Source of the DNA: Acidovorax defluvii
GTDB lineage: Bacteria > Pseudomonadota > Gammaproteobacteria > Burkholderiales > Burkholderiaceae_C
Length of the DNA: 64,000 bases
Assembly (NCBI GenBank): GCA_003268905.1
Contig: QLTU01000003.1
Coordinates: forward strand, 162,053 to 226,052
Direction: 5' to 3'
Part shown: positions 9,226 through 18,413 of the stretch, in pieces
How positions within the stretch are numbered: position 1 is the first letter of the stretch
Layout of the letters: every line of letters starts with the position of its first letter
The notes under the pieces: generated by a model
Databases searched by the model: none
What the model saw: the letters and a program-made list of their open reading frames with translations, nothing else
Told to the model about the DNA's origin: nothing
Position numbers and translations under genes: made by a program

Positions 9226-10499
9226 AGGGTGTCTTACTGAGCCTGGCCCGTGCTGTCACGCTGGGCTGGGTGGTTACGCAATATGCCGGTGCTGCCACGG
9301 TCACTGTCCAGCCAGGGCAGGACCTGCAAGCCGCCGTGGCCGCTGCAGCGCCTGGCGACGTCATCGAGGTGCAGCGCGGCAACTACCGCGTCAACCTGCT
9401 GATCGACAAACCCCTCACGTTGCGCGGCCTGAACCGCCCCACGCTCAATGGCGGGCTGACTGGCGACACCATTCGCGTCACGTCCCCGGACGTGGTTATC
9501 GAAGGCCTGATCGTGAGTAATTCGGGCAGCAGCCTGAAAGACCAGAACGCCGGTATCTACCTCTTCCCTGGCGCACACCGCGCCGTGGTGCAAAACTGCG
9601 ATCTGACCTACAACCTGTTTGGCCTGTGGATCGAGAAGGTCAACGACGTGCGCATTGAGAGCAACCTCATCACGGGCAAGCGCGATTTCGACTCCGCCCA
9701 GCGCGGCAACGGCATTCAGCTCTACAACACCCAGCGTGCGCAGATCCTGCACAACAACGTCAGCTTCGTGCGCGATGCGCTGTATGTGGACGTGTCGCAC
9801 CACGCCACCTTTCGGGGCAACAAGCTGCACCACAGCCGTTACGGCACGCACTACATGACGTCGTACTACAACGTCTGGGAAGACAACGAAACCTACTACA
9901 ACCGGGGCGGCCTGGCGCTGATGGAAGTGCGCGACCAGGTGGTGCGTGGCAACCGGGCCTGGGGCAACTCAGACCACGGCATCATGCTGCGCTCGGTGCA
10001 GGACTCGGTGGTCGAGAACAATGTGGTGGCGGGCAACAACCGGGGCTTTTTCATCTACGACGTCGAATACGCCGAACTGAAAAACAACCTGGTGGTGGAC
10101 AACGTGGTGGGCGTGCATTTGTCCGCCGGGTCCACGCGCAACGTGGTCGAGGGCAACGACTTCATCGGCAACCGCGAACAGGTGCGTTATGTGGGCGCAC
10201 GCGACGAACGCTGGGGCGTCGAGAGCGGAAACCACTGGGCCAACTACCTGGGGTGGGATCGCGACGGCAACGGCGTGGGCGACGTACCCTATGAAGCCAA
10301 CGACATGGTGGACCGGCTCAGCTGGCGCTATCCGAGCATGAAATTGTTGCTGGCCAGCCCCGCAGTGCAGGCATTGCGCCTGGTGGGCCAGCAATTTCCG
10401 ATCCTTCGCGTGCCCTCGGTCGTTGACCCCAAGCCGCGCATGGTTCCGACCCATCAAAATTGGAGTGAGTGGCGTGGCAAGCATTTCCCCGGTCAATAA
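9222..10499 (+). CDS. nosD: NosD, periplasmic parallel beta-helix copper-site maturation protein
   Basis: A 425-residue exported protein with signal MKGVLLSLARAVTLGWVV and a body of CASH/PbH1 repeats (for example GIYLFPGAHRAVVQNC and GIMLRSVQDSVVENN) forming a right-handed beta-helix. With NosF and NosY it makes the NosDFY complex that assembles the CuZ site of NosZ, receiving copper from NosL. The ATG overlaps the nosR stop. The 3' end overlaps nosF by about 26 bases if nosF uses its GTG. Confidence 0.96.
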   Translation: MKGVLLSLARAVTLGWVVTQYAGAATVTVQPGQDLQAAVAAAAPGDVIEVQRGNYRVNLLIDKPLTLRGLNRPTLNGGLTGDTIRVTSPDVVIEGLIVSNSGSSLKDQNAGIYLFPGAHRAVVQNCDLTYNLFGLWIEKVNDVRIESNLITGKRDFDSAQRGNGIQLYNTQRAQILHNNVSFVRDALYVDVSHHATFRGNKLHHSRYGTHYMTSYYNVWEDNETYYNRGGLALMEVRDQVVRGNRAWGNSDHGIMLRSVQDSVVENNVVAGNNRGFFIYDVEYAELKNNLVVDNVVGVHLSAGSTRNVVEGNDFIGNREQVRYVGARDERWGVESGNHWANYLGWDRDGNGVGDVPYEANDMVDRLSWRYPSMKLLLASPAVQALRLVGQQFPILRVPSVVDPKPRMVPTHQNWSEWRGKHFPGQ

Positions 10500-11406
10500 C
10501 AGCATGGCGGTTTCGCTGCGCGGCGTGACCAAACATTACGGCGCCTTGCATGCGGTGGACGGGGTAGACCTGGACATCGCGCGCGGCGAAATTTTTGGCC
10601 TCATCGGCCACAACGGCGCGGGCAAAAGCACGCTGTTCAAAATGATGCTTGGCCTGATCCCGGCCACCAGCGGCGAGATCCTGGTCGGCGGTGCTTCAGT
10701 TCGCGGACGCGGTTTTCGGGCTGCGCGCCGCCACCTGGGCTACCTGCCCGAGAACGTGGTGCTCTATGACAACCTGAGCGGCCTCGAAACCCTGCGTTTT
10801 TTTGCCAAGCTCAAGGGCGCCCCCCTGGCGCAGTGCCAGCCAGCACTTGATCGGGTGGGTTTGGCCCATGCGGGCAAGCGTCCGGTGCGCGAGTACTCCA
10901 AGGGCATGCGCCAGCGCCTGGGCTTTGCGCAGGCGCTGCTGGGCTCGCCCCAGGTGCTGTTTCTGGACGAGCCCACCAGTGGCCTCGACCCGCAAGCCAT
11001 CCGCGACTTTTATGCCACGCTGCGCGGCCTGCAGGCCGAAGGCGTGACCATCATCATCACCTCCCACATCCTGGCCGAGCTGCAAGAGCGCGTCGGGCGC
11101 CTGGCGATTTTATCGGCCGGAAAAGTGCAGGCCGTGGGCAGCGTGCAGGCACTGCGCGAGCAAACCCACATGCCCCTGGTGTTTGAGCTGCACCTGCAAG
11201 CAGGAGACACGCCCGCCATCGCGCAGGCGCTAGAACACGCCACGGCAGCCACCCCCGAGCCAACCGCCCAGGGCTTGCGCCTGGCCTGCCCGCGTGAGCA
11301 AAAAATGGCCGTGCTGGCCGCGCTGGCTCCCTTTGGGGCGCGTGTGCTCGACATCAAAATGCACGAGCCGTCGCTGGAAGACGTGTTCTTCGGGTTTTCG
11401 GACTGA
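10474..11406 (+). CDS. nosF: NosF, ABC-type ATPase for N2O reductase maturation
   Basis: A cytoplasmic ATPase of the NosDFY complex, 310 residues from the GTG at 10474. Walker A is GHNGAGKST, the signature is YSKGMRQRL, Walker B is VLFLDEPTSGLDP and the switch His lies in ITSHIL. The GTG was preferred because GGAG sits 8 bases upstream; the ATG at 10504 (MAVSLRGVTKHYG) has no visible ribosome site but would also fit the family. It overlaps the end of nosD. Confidence 0.93.
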   Translation: MASISPVNNSMAVSLRGVTKHYGALHAVDGVDLDIARGEIFGLIGHNGAGKSTLFKMMLGLIPATSGEILVGGASVRGRGFRAARRHLGYLPENVVLYDNLSGLETLRFFAKLKGAPLAQCQPALDRVGLAHAGKRPVREYSKGMRQRLGFAQALLGSPQVLFLDEPTSGLDPQAIRDFYATLRGLQAEGVTIIITSHILAELQERVGRLAILSAGKVQAVGSVQALREQTHMPLVFELHLQAGDTPAIAQALEHATAATPEPTAQGLRLACPREQKMAVLAALAPFGARVLDIKMHEPSLEDVFFGFSD

Positions 11407-11417
11407 AAGGACTGTCC

Positions 11418-12230
11418 ATGGAATTGACACAAATTTTCACCGTTGCCGGCAAGGAATTTCGCGACCGCATCCGCAACCGCTGGGTGCTGGCCGTGGCGCT
11501 GGTGTTTGCCGTGTTCTCGCTCGTCATTGCCTACTTTGGCGGTGCGCAGCAGGGCGCGGTGGGCTTTCGCTCCATCGAGTTCACCATTGCCAGCCTGGTC
11601 AGCCTGGTGATTTACCTGATCCCGCTGATTGCGCTGCTGCTCGGTTTTGACGCCATCGTGGGCGAACGCGAGCGCGGCTCGCTCGACCTGCTGCTGTCAC
11701 TGCCCATCACCCGGCTGGAGCTGCTGCTGGGCAAATACCTGGGCCTGGCTGCGGCACTGACCTTGTCCACGCTGGTCGGTTTTGGCCTGGTCGCGGTGCT
11801 GCTGTATCAACACGTCAGTTGGTCCGGGCTGTACCACTACATTGGCTTCATGATCAGCTCGGTGCTGCTGGGCTTGGCATTTTTGAGCATGGCCGTGCTG
11901 ATGTCCGTGATCGCCCGCGACCGCACCCGCGCCTCGGGCCTGGCCATTGCCATGTGGTTCTTCTTTGTGCTGGTGTTTGACCTGCTGCTGCTGGGCGTGC
12001 TGGTAGCCACCGGCGGCAGCTTTGGCGGCGATGCATTTGCCTGGCTGCTGCTGCTCAACCCGGCCGATGTGTTCCGTATCCTGAACGTTTTTTCGCTCGA
12101 CGAAGTGCGCACGCTCTATGGCCTGGCCAGCATCGTTCCGTCTTCGCTGGGCAGTCCCGCCATCATGGGCGGCGTCATGGTGGCCTGGATTGTGCTGCCG
12201 CTCGCGCTGGCCCGCTGGAGATTCAAATGA
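11418..12230 (+). CDS. nosY: NosY, ABC-type membrane subunit for N2O reductase maturation
   Basis: A 270-residue ABC-2 type permease with about six membrane helices (for example VLAVALVFAVFSLVIAYF near 25 and MWFFFVLVFDLLLLGVLV near 180) and the conserved GERERGSLDLLLSLPI coupling segment. It is the membrane partner of NosF. It starts 11 bases after nosF and overlaps nosL by an ATGA junction. Confidence 0.95.
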   Translation: MELTQIFTVAGKEFRDRIRNRWVLAVALVFAVFSLVIAYFGGAQQGAVGFRSIEFTIASLVSLVIYLIPLIALLLGFDAIVGERERGSLDLLLSLPITRLELLLGKYLGLAAALTLSTLVGFGLVAVLLYQHVSWSGLYHYIGFMISSVLLGLAFLSMAVLMSVIARDRTRASGLAIAMWFFFVLVFDLLLLGVLVATGGSFGGDAFAWLLLLNPADVFRILNVFSLDEVRTLYGLASIVPSSLGSPAIMGGVMVAWIVLPLALARWRFK

Positions 12231-12784
12231 AAAACATGACCTGTTCCTGCCGCCGTCGCCACATTCTGGGGGGGCTGGCAGCGGTGACTGCCCTGGGCGC
12301 CTTGGGCGGCCTGACCGGCTGCGGTGAGCAAGGCGGCAGCGCCCAGACACTCGCCCCGGTCGAGATCGACCGCTCCACCAGCTGCGAGCTCGACGGCATG
12401 TTGCTGTCCGACTACCCCGGCCCCAAGGCACAAGTGCATTACGCCGGGCAGGCGCAACCGAGCTTTTTCTGCGACACGGTCGAACTGTTCAACACGTTGC
12501 TGGCCGGCGAGCAGGTGCGCGCTGCCAAGGCAGTGTTTGTGCAGGACATGGGCAAGGCCAAGTGGGAGCAGCCGGTGGGCCACTGGATCGACGCCAAGAC
12601 CGCCATTTACGTGCTGGGCAGCAAGCGCCACGGCTCCATGGGGCCGACCATTGCCAGCTTTGCGCAAGAGGGCGACGCTGTGAAATTTGCCGCCGAATAC
12701 GGTGGCAAAGTGCTGCGCTTTGGCGAGATCACGGCCGACATGGTCGACCTGTCGGGCGCGGCGCTGCACGACACGCGCATGTAA
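12227..12784 (+). CDS. nosL: NosL, copper chaperone lipoprotein
   Basis: A 185-residue outer-membrane lipoprotein (signal RRRHILGGLAAV, lipobox LTGC) that delivers Cu(I) to NosD/NosZ. The NosL region has STSCELDGM near residue 47, then CDTVELFNTLL, the DMGKAKW segment and a C-terminal KFAAEYGGKVLRFGEI stretch typical of the family. The ATG overlaps the nosY stop. Confidence 0.95.
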   Translation: MKNMTCSCRRRHILGGLAAVTALGALGGLTGCGEQGGSAQTLAPVEIDRSTSCELDGMLLSDYPGPKAQVHYAGQAQPSFFCDTVELFNTLLAGEQVRAAKAVFVQDMGKAKWEQPVGHWIDAKTAIYVLGSKRHGSMGPTIASFAQEGDAVKFAAEYGGKVLRFGEITADMVDLSGAALHDTRM

Positions 12785-12787
12785 GCC

Positions 12788-13447
12788 ATGCACGCACTGC
12801 GACAGCCACCCAACAGGCGCCGGGCCCTATTCGCAGGCCTGGCGGGTGTGGGCGCGCTTGCGGCGTCCGCGGTTGCCTGGAAGTTCTATGCACCGGGGGC
12901 GGACCCTCGTGCAGCCGGGCAGGCGCTGCCCGATGATGTGTGTGTGGTGGCGCCGCCCACGCCCTTCGATCCCGCTTCAGGCCAGCGCCTGGAAGCCCCC
13001 CGGGCCATCCCGACGGATGCACGCTGCCCGGTGTGCGGCATGTACCCTGCACGATCAGCCGAATGGGCAGCCCAGATCATTTTTGCCAACGGCGATGCAC
13101 ATTTCTTTGACTCCCCGCTGAGCCTGTTCCAGTACCTGGCCGACGTGGCGAAATACAGCCAGGGGCGCACGGCGCAAGAACTGGTGGCGCGCTATGTCAC
13201 CGATGCCGAAACCAAGACCTGGATCGCCGCCGAGACCGCGATGTACGTGGATGGATCGTCCGCGCGGGGGCCCATGCGTGCGGGCAATCTGCCCGCCTTC
13301 GCCTCGACCGAGGCAGCACGCCGCTTCGCCGAGCGGCGGGGTGGAAAGGTGCTCGCTTTCGGCCAAGTGGACGCGGCCGTACTGGAGCGGCTTGCGCCCG
13401 GGCGCACCGAAGAACCCCACACACACGAAGCGCATTCAACCAATTAA
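12788..13447 (+). CDS. Second NosL-like copper-binding protein
   Basis: A 219-residue paralogue of the preceding gene, starting 4 bases after it. It has an N-terminal hydrophobic anchor (RRALFAGLAGVGALAASAVAW) without a lipobox Cys, then a NosL fold with CPVCGMYPA near residue 80, YVDGSS, and AARRFAERRGGKVLAFGQV. CPVCGM is the copper-binding motif in many NosL proteins and is replaced by SCELDGM in the first copy. The His-rich tail (EEPHTHEAHSTN) may add metal ligands. Together they may form a two-step copper relay; that is inference. Confidence 0.85.
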   Translation: MHALRQPPNRRRALFAGLAGVGALAASAVAWKFYAPGADPRAAGQALPDDVCVVAPPTPFDPASGQRLEAPRAIPTDARCPVCGMYPARSAEWAAQIIFANGDAHFFDSPLSLFQYLADVAKYSQGRTAQELVARYVTDAETKTWIAAETAMYVDGSSARGPMRAGNLPAFASTEAARRFAERRGGKVLAFGQVDAAVLERLAPGRTEEPHTHEAHSTN

Positions 13448-13449
13448 AG

Positions 13450-13494
13450 TTATAGCACCTAGCGCTTGCCACATAAGGGCTAGAGCCTTTTTTC
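13450..13494. repeat. Dispersed short repeat, copy 1
   Basis: Core AGCGCTTGCCACATAAGGGC flanked by TTATAG and GAGCCTTTTTT. It begins directly after the stop codon of the second NosL-like gene, so it may serve as its transcript end. Confidence 0.7.
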
Positions 13495-13668
13495 GTCAGT
13501 AAAAAAAACAAAACCACCGCAGCGCCGACACCGTCGGTACACGCGCGTGGTGTTTTTATGATTCCTAAAAAACGGGCACCTCAAACGCATGAGTGCCACG
13601 CTTGAACCCGGGGGCGCTTTCAACAAGCGCGCAGACGCAAGGCGCCAGCGCGCGCCCTGGTCAGCGAC

Positions 13669-15195
13669 TTACTGATCGGAAGTTTCTGGCTGTGGCTGTG
13701 CGGCCACCGCTGTCTCTGGCGGTACCGCCTTGAACAGGGCTGCCACCTTGCGCTTGGGCTTGATGTTGGCCGACACGCCACTGCGGGCAGGCGACTTGGC
13801 CGCCGCTTCCCAGGCGGGCGCCACATCAGCGGTGCTCGACTCGTAGGGTTTTTCGAAGAAGGGATCGCGCGAAGCCACAGCGGGACGGAAGCCCCGGTAT
13901 TCACGTGGCTCGCGCGGTTCGCGGCGCTCGCGTTCGCGCGGAGCGGCGTCACGGCGCGCGGCATCATTGCGCGGCTCGGCCGATGCACCGCCCTCACGCC
14001 AGGCGCGGCGCCCGTCATTGATGCGCCCCTGCTGCTGGATGTTCGGACTGTCTTCGTCGTATTCGAGGGCCTCGATATCGAGCTTGGTCTTGAGCAGCTT
14101 CTCGATGTCAGCCACCAGGCGGGCGTCACTGCCCGACACCAGGGTGACAGCCAAGCCCGACGCGCCGGCTCGACCGGTGCGGCCAATGCGGTGCACGTAA
14201 TCTTCGGCGTTAAAAGGAACGTCGAAGTTGAACACGGCCGGCACATCCTTGATGTCGAGGCCACGGGCCGCCACATCGGTGCACACCAGCAAATCGACCT
14301 CACCCTGCTTGAAGGCATCCAGTGCCTTCAGCCGCTCGTCCTGGCTTTTGTCCCCATGCAACGCGGTGGTTTTGAGGCCTTCGCGCTCCAGGCTGCGGGC
14401 CAGGCGTGCACAACCGAGCTTGCTGTTCACAAAGATGAAGGCCTGCTTGATGCCGCGCGTACGCAGCACCTGGTGGATGGCACGGCGCTTGTCGTCGTCA
14501 TTGGCGCTGTAAAAGCGCTGCTCCACAGTGGACGCCGTTTCGTTGGGACGGGCCACCTCGATGGTGATCGGGTTTTGCAGGTAGCTGCCGGCCAGGCGCT
14601 TGATTTCGGGCGAGAACGTGGCGCTGAACAAGAGCGTGGTGCGCTGCTTGGGCAGGTACGAAAGGATGCGCTGCAGATCGGGCAAGAAGCCGATGTCCAG
14701 CATGCGGTCGGCCTCGTCGAGCACCACATACTCGACCTGGTTGAGCACCGCGTTCTTGGCCTCGATGTGGTCCAGCAGACGGCCCGGCGTGGCCACCAGC
14801 ACCTCGACGCCCTTTTTCAGCTCAATGGTCTGCGGCTTCATGTCCATGCCGCCAAAAACCACGGTGCTGCGCAGCTTGGTGTATTTGGCGTACAGCGCAA
14901 TCTGCTGGGCCACCTGGTCGGCCAGCTCACGCGTGGGCAGCAGCACCAGGGCGCGCACGGGGTGACGGGCGGGAGATGTGGAACTGCTCTCGTGCTTGAG
15001 CAGGCGTTGCAGCAGGGGCAGCGAGAACGCCGCGGTCTTGCCGGTGCCGGTCTGGGCAGCGCCCATAACGTCTTGCCCTGTGAGGACCACGGGAATGGCC
15101 TGCTCCTGGATGGGCGTCATGGACTCGTAGCCCATTTCGGCCACGGCGCGTGCCAGCGGCTCGGCCAGCGATAAATTGGAAAAAGAACTTGTCAT
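13669..15195 (-). CDS. rhlE: DEAD-box RNA helicase (RhlE-like)
   Basis: A 508-residue ATP-dependent RNA helicase for ribosome assembly and mRNA turnover. Core motifs in order: Q motif (MTPIQEQAIP) near 26, AQTGTGKT near 47, PTRELADQV near 92, DEADRMLD near 160, SAT near 191, and HRIGRTGRAG near 335. Residues after about 390 form a basic, disordered RNA-binding tail rich in Arg/Glu (ERERREPREPREYRGF). The length and basic tail favour RhlE. It is flanked by dispersed repeat copies on both sides. Confidence 0.93.
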   Translation of the reverse strand: MTSSFSNLSLAEPLARAVAEMGYESMTPIQEQAIPVVLTGQDVMGAAQTGTGKTAAFSLPLLQRLLKHESSSTSPARHPVRALVLLPTRELADQVAQQIALYAKYTKLRSTVVFGGMDMKPQTIELKKGVEVLVATPGRLLDHIEAKNAVLNQVEYVVLDEADRMLDIGFLPDLQRILSYLPKQRTTLLFSATFSPEIKRLAGSYLQNPITIEVARPNETASTVEQRFYSANDDDKRRAIHQVLRTRGIKQAFIFVNSKLGCARLARSLEREGLKTTALHGDKSQDERLKALDAFKQGEVDLLVCTDVAARGLDIKDVPAVFNFDVPFNAEDYVHRIGRTGRAGASGLAVTLVSGSDARLVADIEKLLKTKLDIEALEYDEDSPNIQQQGRINDGRRAWREGGASAEPRNDAARRDAAPRERERREPREPREYRGFRPAVASRDPFFEKPYESSTADVAPAWEAAAKSPARSGVSANIKPKRKVAALFKAVPPETAVAAQPQPETSDQ

Positions 15196-15291
15196 TTAGC
15201 CCGCTATTGTCGCACCGGTGGCAAAAGAGGCCTTATTTATGTGCGTTGCCCCTGAACAACGGGCGCAACACCAGAAAAGGAGCGCCATCAG

Positions 15292-15359
15292 TTGCTATGT
15301 TTTACATAGCAAATAGCGCTTTATCCATAAGGGCTTGATACCAATTCAGGTCATTTTTT
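15292..15359. repeat. Dispersed short repeat, copy 2 (long form)
   Basis: Contains TTGCTATGTTTTACATAGCA, then AGCGCTTTATCCATAAGGGC and AATTCAGGTCATTTTTT. It includes the left TTGCTAT...ATAGCA stem that several other copies keep only in part. Confidence 0.65.
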
Positions 15360-15415
15360 CTGCACAACCCAGATACCCAAGCCCCCCCGTTGCCACCGTG
15401 CGATGCCCCCAAGAA

Positions 15416-16288
15416 TCAGAGATTGCGGCTGGAAAACGTGTCGCAGGTCTTGATATTGCCGTTTTGCAAACCGTTGTTGAACCAGCGCTGGCGCTGGGCG
15501 CTGCTGCCGTGGGTAAAGCTTTCGGGCACCACGGCGCCTCCGCCCGCGCGCTGCAGGGCATCGTCGCCAATTTTGGCAGCGGCGTTCATGGCCTCTTCCA
15601 CGTCGCCCTGCTCCAGAATCTGGCGGGCATTATGGGCATGGTGCGCCCACACACCGGCAAAGCAGTCGGCCTGCAACTCCAGCCGCACCGACAGGGCGTT
15701 GTATTCGGCCTGACTCACGCGGCCACGCATCTGGTCCACCTTGCCACTGATGCCCAGCTGGTGTTGCACGTGGTGGCCCACCTCGTGGGCAATGACATAG
15801 GCCTGCGCAAAATCGCCAGGGGCCCCGAGGCGGCTTTTGAGCGTTTCGTAAAACCCGAGGTCAATGTAGACCTTCTGGTCGGCCGGGCAATAAAACGGCC
15901 CCATGGCAGCCTGGCCCGTGCCGCACGCCGTAGGCGTGGCACCCCGAAACAGCACCAGGCGCGGCTCCTGGTAGGTTGCTCCGCCTTCGCGGAAAACACC
16001 TTGCCAGACATCCTCGGTGTCGGCCAGCACAGTCGCTACAAAGCGCCCCATGGTGTCATCGGCAGGCGGTCGCTGGGCCGGGGCCTGCTGCACCTGCGCG
16101 GTGGGTGCACCACCGCCACTGAGCAGGCTCAAGATGGTCAGCGGATTGATGCCCAGTGCCCAGCCACCCAGCAGGGCAATCACGATGGTGCCAATGCCGA
16201 TGCTGCGCCCCCCGAACACGGGCATTCCGCCGCCTGAGCTGCGGCGGTCTTCCACATTGTCCGATTCCCGATTGCCTTCCCATTTCAT
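15416..16288 (-). CDS. Neutral zinc metallopeptidase (YpfJ family)
   Basis: A 290-residue protein starting MKWEGNRESDNVEDRRSS. A low-complexity N-terminus is followed by one membrane helix (SIGIGTIVIALLGGWALGI near 35-53) and a zinc peptidase domain (PF04228 type) with HEVGHHVQHQLG near 180 as the metal-binding, catalytic site, plus NALSVRLELQADCFAGVWAH supplying the third ligand. The RRSSGGGMPVFGGRSIG start is typical of YpfJ proteins. The physiological substrate is unknown. Confidence 0.9.
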   Translation of the reverse strand: MKWEGNRESDNVEDRRSSGGGMPVFGGRSIGIGTIVIALLGGWALGINPLTILSLLSGGGAPTAQVQQAPAQRPPADDTMGRFVATVLADTEDVWQGVFREGGATYQEPRLVLFRGATPTACGTGQAAMGPFYCPADQKVYIDLGFYETLKSRLGAPGDFAQAYVIAHEVGHHVQHQLGISGKVDQMRGRVSQAEYNALSVRLELQADCFAGVWAHHAHNARQILEQGDVEEAMNAAAKIGDDALQRAGGGAVVPESFTHGSSAQRQRWFNNGLQNGNIKTCDTFSSRNL

Positions 16289-16433
16289 GACTGTCTCCTG
16301 TTCGCCTCGTTTGCAAGAGGCCTGTTCGCCATGGTACGCCCGGCGCCACCCCGTGGACACAAGGAAGCCCCCCCCCGAATGAATGCCACACCCGGCCGCG
16401 GGCATGCGCGGCTCAGCCAGGCGCGGGACGCCC

Positions 16434-17006
16434 TCAGGCCTTGGGCAACGTCACGCCCACCTGGCCCTGGTATTTGCCGCCACGGTCCTTGTAAGACACT
16501 TCGCAGACATCGTCCTTGTCGCTCTCGAAGAACAGCACCTGCGCGCAGCCCTCGCCCGCATAGATGCGCGCGGGCAGCGGCGTGGTGTTGGAGAACTCCA
16601 GCGTCACGTAGCCTTCCCACTCGGGCTCGAACGGGGTGACGTTGACGATGATGCCGCAGCGTGCGTAGGTGCTCTTGCCCAGGCAGATGGTGAGCACATT
16701 GCGGGGAATGCGAAAGTACTCCATGGTGCGCGCCAGCGCAAAGCTGTTGGGCGGGATGATGCAGCTGTCGCCGTGAAAATCGACAAAGCTTTTCTCGTCA
16801 AAATTCTTCGGGTCCACCACCGTGCTGTGGATGTTGGTGAACACCTTGAATTCGGGTGCGCAGCGGATGTCGTAGCCGTAGCTGCTGGTGCCGTAGCTGA
16901 TGATTTTCCGCCCTTCGACCTCACGCACCTGGCCGGGCTCGAAGGGCTCGATCATGCCGTGCTCGGCCGCCATGCGGCGGATCCATTTGTCGCTTTTGAT
17001 ACTCAT
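16434..17006 (-). CDS. dcd: dCTP deaminase
   Basis: A 190-residue homotrimeric enzyme converting dCTP to dUTP and ammonia for thymidylate synthesis. Conserved stretches: [49 protein letters not shown] and [19 protein letters not shown] containing the catalytic Glu. The length matches the family. It is followed by the metallopeptidase 145 bases downstream. Confidence 0.97.
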   Translation of the reverse strand: MSIKSDKWIRRMAAEHGMIEPFEPGQVREVEGRKIISYGTSSYGYDIRCAPEFKVFTNIHSTVVDPKNFDEKSFVDFHGDSCIIPPNSFALARTMEYFRIPRNVLTICLGKSTYARCGIIVNVTPFEPEWEGYVTLEFSNTTPLPARIYAGEGCAQVLFFESDKDDVCEVSYKDRGGKYQGQVGVTLPKA

Positions 17007-17031
17007 GGTGGAGTGCTCCTGGCCAATACTA

Positions 17032-17083
17032 CGTTTTTGATAGCTATCAGCGCTTGACCATCAAGCGCAAGAGCCGTATTTTG
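17032..17083. repeat. Dispersed short repeat, copy 3, overlapping the end of guaD
   Basis: TTTTTGATAGCTATCAGCGC, TTGACCATCAAGCGCAAGAG and CCGTATTTTGCTT. The right half encodes the last codons and stop of guaD (QAKYGSCA, TGA at 17061-17063 on the minus strand). Confidence 0.7.
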
Positions 17084-18359
17084 CTTGAGAAATGACTGTT
17101 TTTTCTACCAGCCGGTCGTCGCCCAGCACGATCATGGCAAACAGCAGCTCATCGATGCTGCCCGCCTGTGCCGTGCGGCGCGCCAGCAGCGGCGTGGCCT
17201 GGGGGTTGAGGACGATGAAGTCGGCCTCGCACCCGGGCTGCAGATTGCCCACCACGCCCGCCAGCCCCAACGCCCTGGCCGCACCCGCGGTGTGTTGCCA
17301 CCACAGGTGCTGGGGCGAAAGGCTCAGGCCGCGCTTTGCCTGCCCCTCCCTGCCCACGTAATACGCTGCCAGCATGGTGTGAAACGGGCTGAAGCTGGTG
17401 CCGCCGCCCACATCGCTGGCCAGACCGTAGCCCATTCCCACGCGATCGGCCTCGGCATAGTCGAAAAAGCCGCTGCCCAGAAACAGGTTGCTGGTGGGGC
17501 TGACAGCCGCCACCGCTCCGGTGTCGCGCATCAGAGCGCGGTCGTGTTCGTCCAGATGGATGCAATGGGCATACACGGCGCGCTCGCGCAGCAGGCCAAA
17601 GTCGTCGTACACCGACAGGTAGCTGCGCGATGCCGGAAACAGTTCGTGCGCCCACCGAATTTCATCGAGGTTTTCGGCCACATGCGACTGGATCCACACA
17701 CCGGGGTAGCGCGCCGCCAGCTCCCCGGCGCCACGCAGCTGCTCTGGCGTGCTGGTGGGCGCAAAACGCGGTGTGATGGCATAGCCCAGGCGGTCCACGC
17801 CGTGCCAGCGCTGGATGAGGGCCTCGGTGTCGATCAGGCTTTGCTCGGTGTCGTCGCGCACGCCATCGGGCGAGTGGCGGTCTTGCAGCACCTTGCCGGT
17901 GATCAGGCGCATCTGGTGGTGCTGCGCCTCCACAAACAGGGCCTGCGCCGACGCGGGGTGCGATGTGGCAAAGGCCAGCGCGGTGGTCACGCCATTGCGC
18001 AGCAGCTCCGCTATGAAAAACTGAGCTACTTGCGCACTATAGTCGGGCGCTACAAAGCGTTTTTCATGGGGAAAGGTGTAGTTCTCCAGCCACGGCAGCA
18101 GGCCATCGGCTGGCGAGCCGATCACATCGGTCTGCGGAAAGTGGATGTGCATGTCCACAAACCCGGGGGCAATGATGCGGCCCGGCAGGTGCTCGACAGG
18201 TCCGCTGCCAAAGCGGAGGGCCAGGTCAGACCAGGCCCCCGCTGCCAGCACCCGCTGGCGCCCTTGTGCATCGGGGCCCACGGCCAGCAGGCCATCGGGG
18301 TCGAACAGGGCCATGCCGTCGTCGGCAAAGCGCAAAAGGGCGGAGCGAAATACAGGCAT
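17061..18359 (-). CDS. guaD: Guanine deaminase
   Basis: A 432-residue amidohydrolase converting guanine to xanthine and ammonia. Zinc-site motifs are present: GFVDMHIHFPQ near 75, HVAEN near 220, HCIHLDEHD near 265 and DVGGGTSFSPFHT near 320. The start was set at MPVFRSALLRFADD; an upstream extension (MAGPGAAALATAK) looks unlike the family. It lies 54 bases downstream of a BMP-type binding protein gene and probably forms an operon with it. The C-terminus is provided by a dispersed repeat. Confidence 0.95.
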   Translation of the reverse strand: MPVFRSALLRFADDGMALFDPDGLLAVGPDAQGRQRVLAAGAWSDLALRFGSGPVEHLPGRIIAPGFVDMHIHFPQTDVIGSPADGLLPWLENYTFPHEKRFVAPDYSAQVAQFFIAELLRNGVTTALAFATSHPASAQALFVEAQHHQMRLITGKVLQDRHSPDGVRDDTEQSLIDTEALIQRWHGVDRLGYAITPRFAPTSTPEQLRGAGELAARYPGVWIQSHVAENLDEIRWAHELFPASRSYLSVYDDFGLLRERAVYAHCIHLDEHDRALMRDTGAVAAVSPTSNLFLGSGFFDYAEADRVGMGYGLASDVGGGTSFSPFHTMLAAYYVGREGQAKRGLSLSPQHLWWQHTAGAARALGLAGVVGNLQPGCEADFIVLNPQATPLLARRTAQAGSIDELLFAMIVLGDDRLVEKTVISQAKYGSCA

Positions 18360-18413
18360 GGCCGCTAGCTTAGCGGTAGCCAGCGCTGCCGCGCCCGGCC
18401 CCGCCAATGCGTA

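Noticed and set aside
18018..18062. A further dispersed repeat copy inside guaD
   Set aside because: Only loose similarity (GAGCTACTTGCGC); the encoded residues (QVAQFFIAELLRNG) are normal for guanine deaminases.
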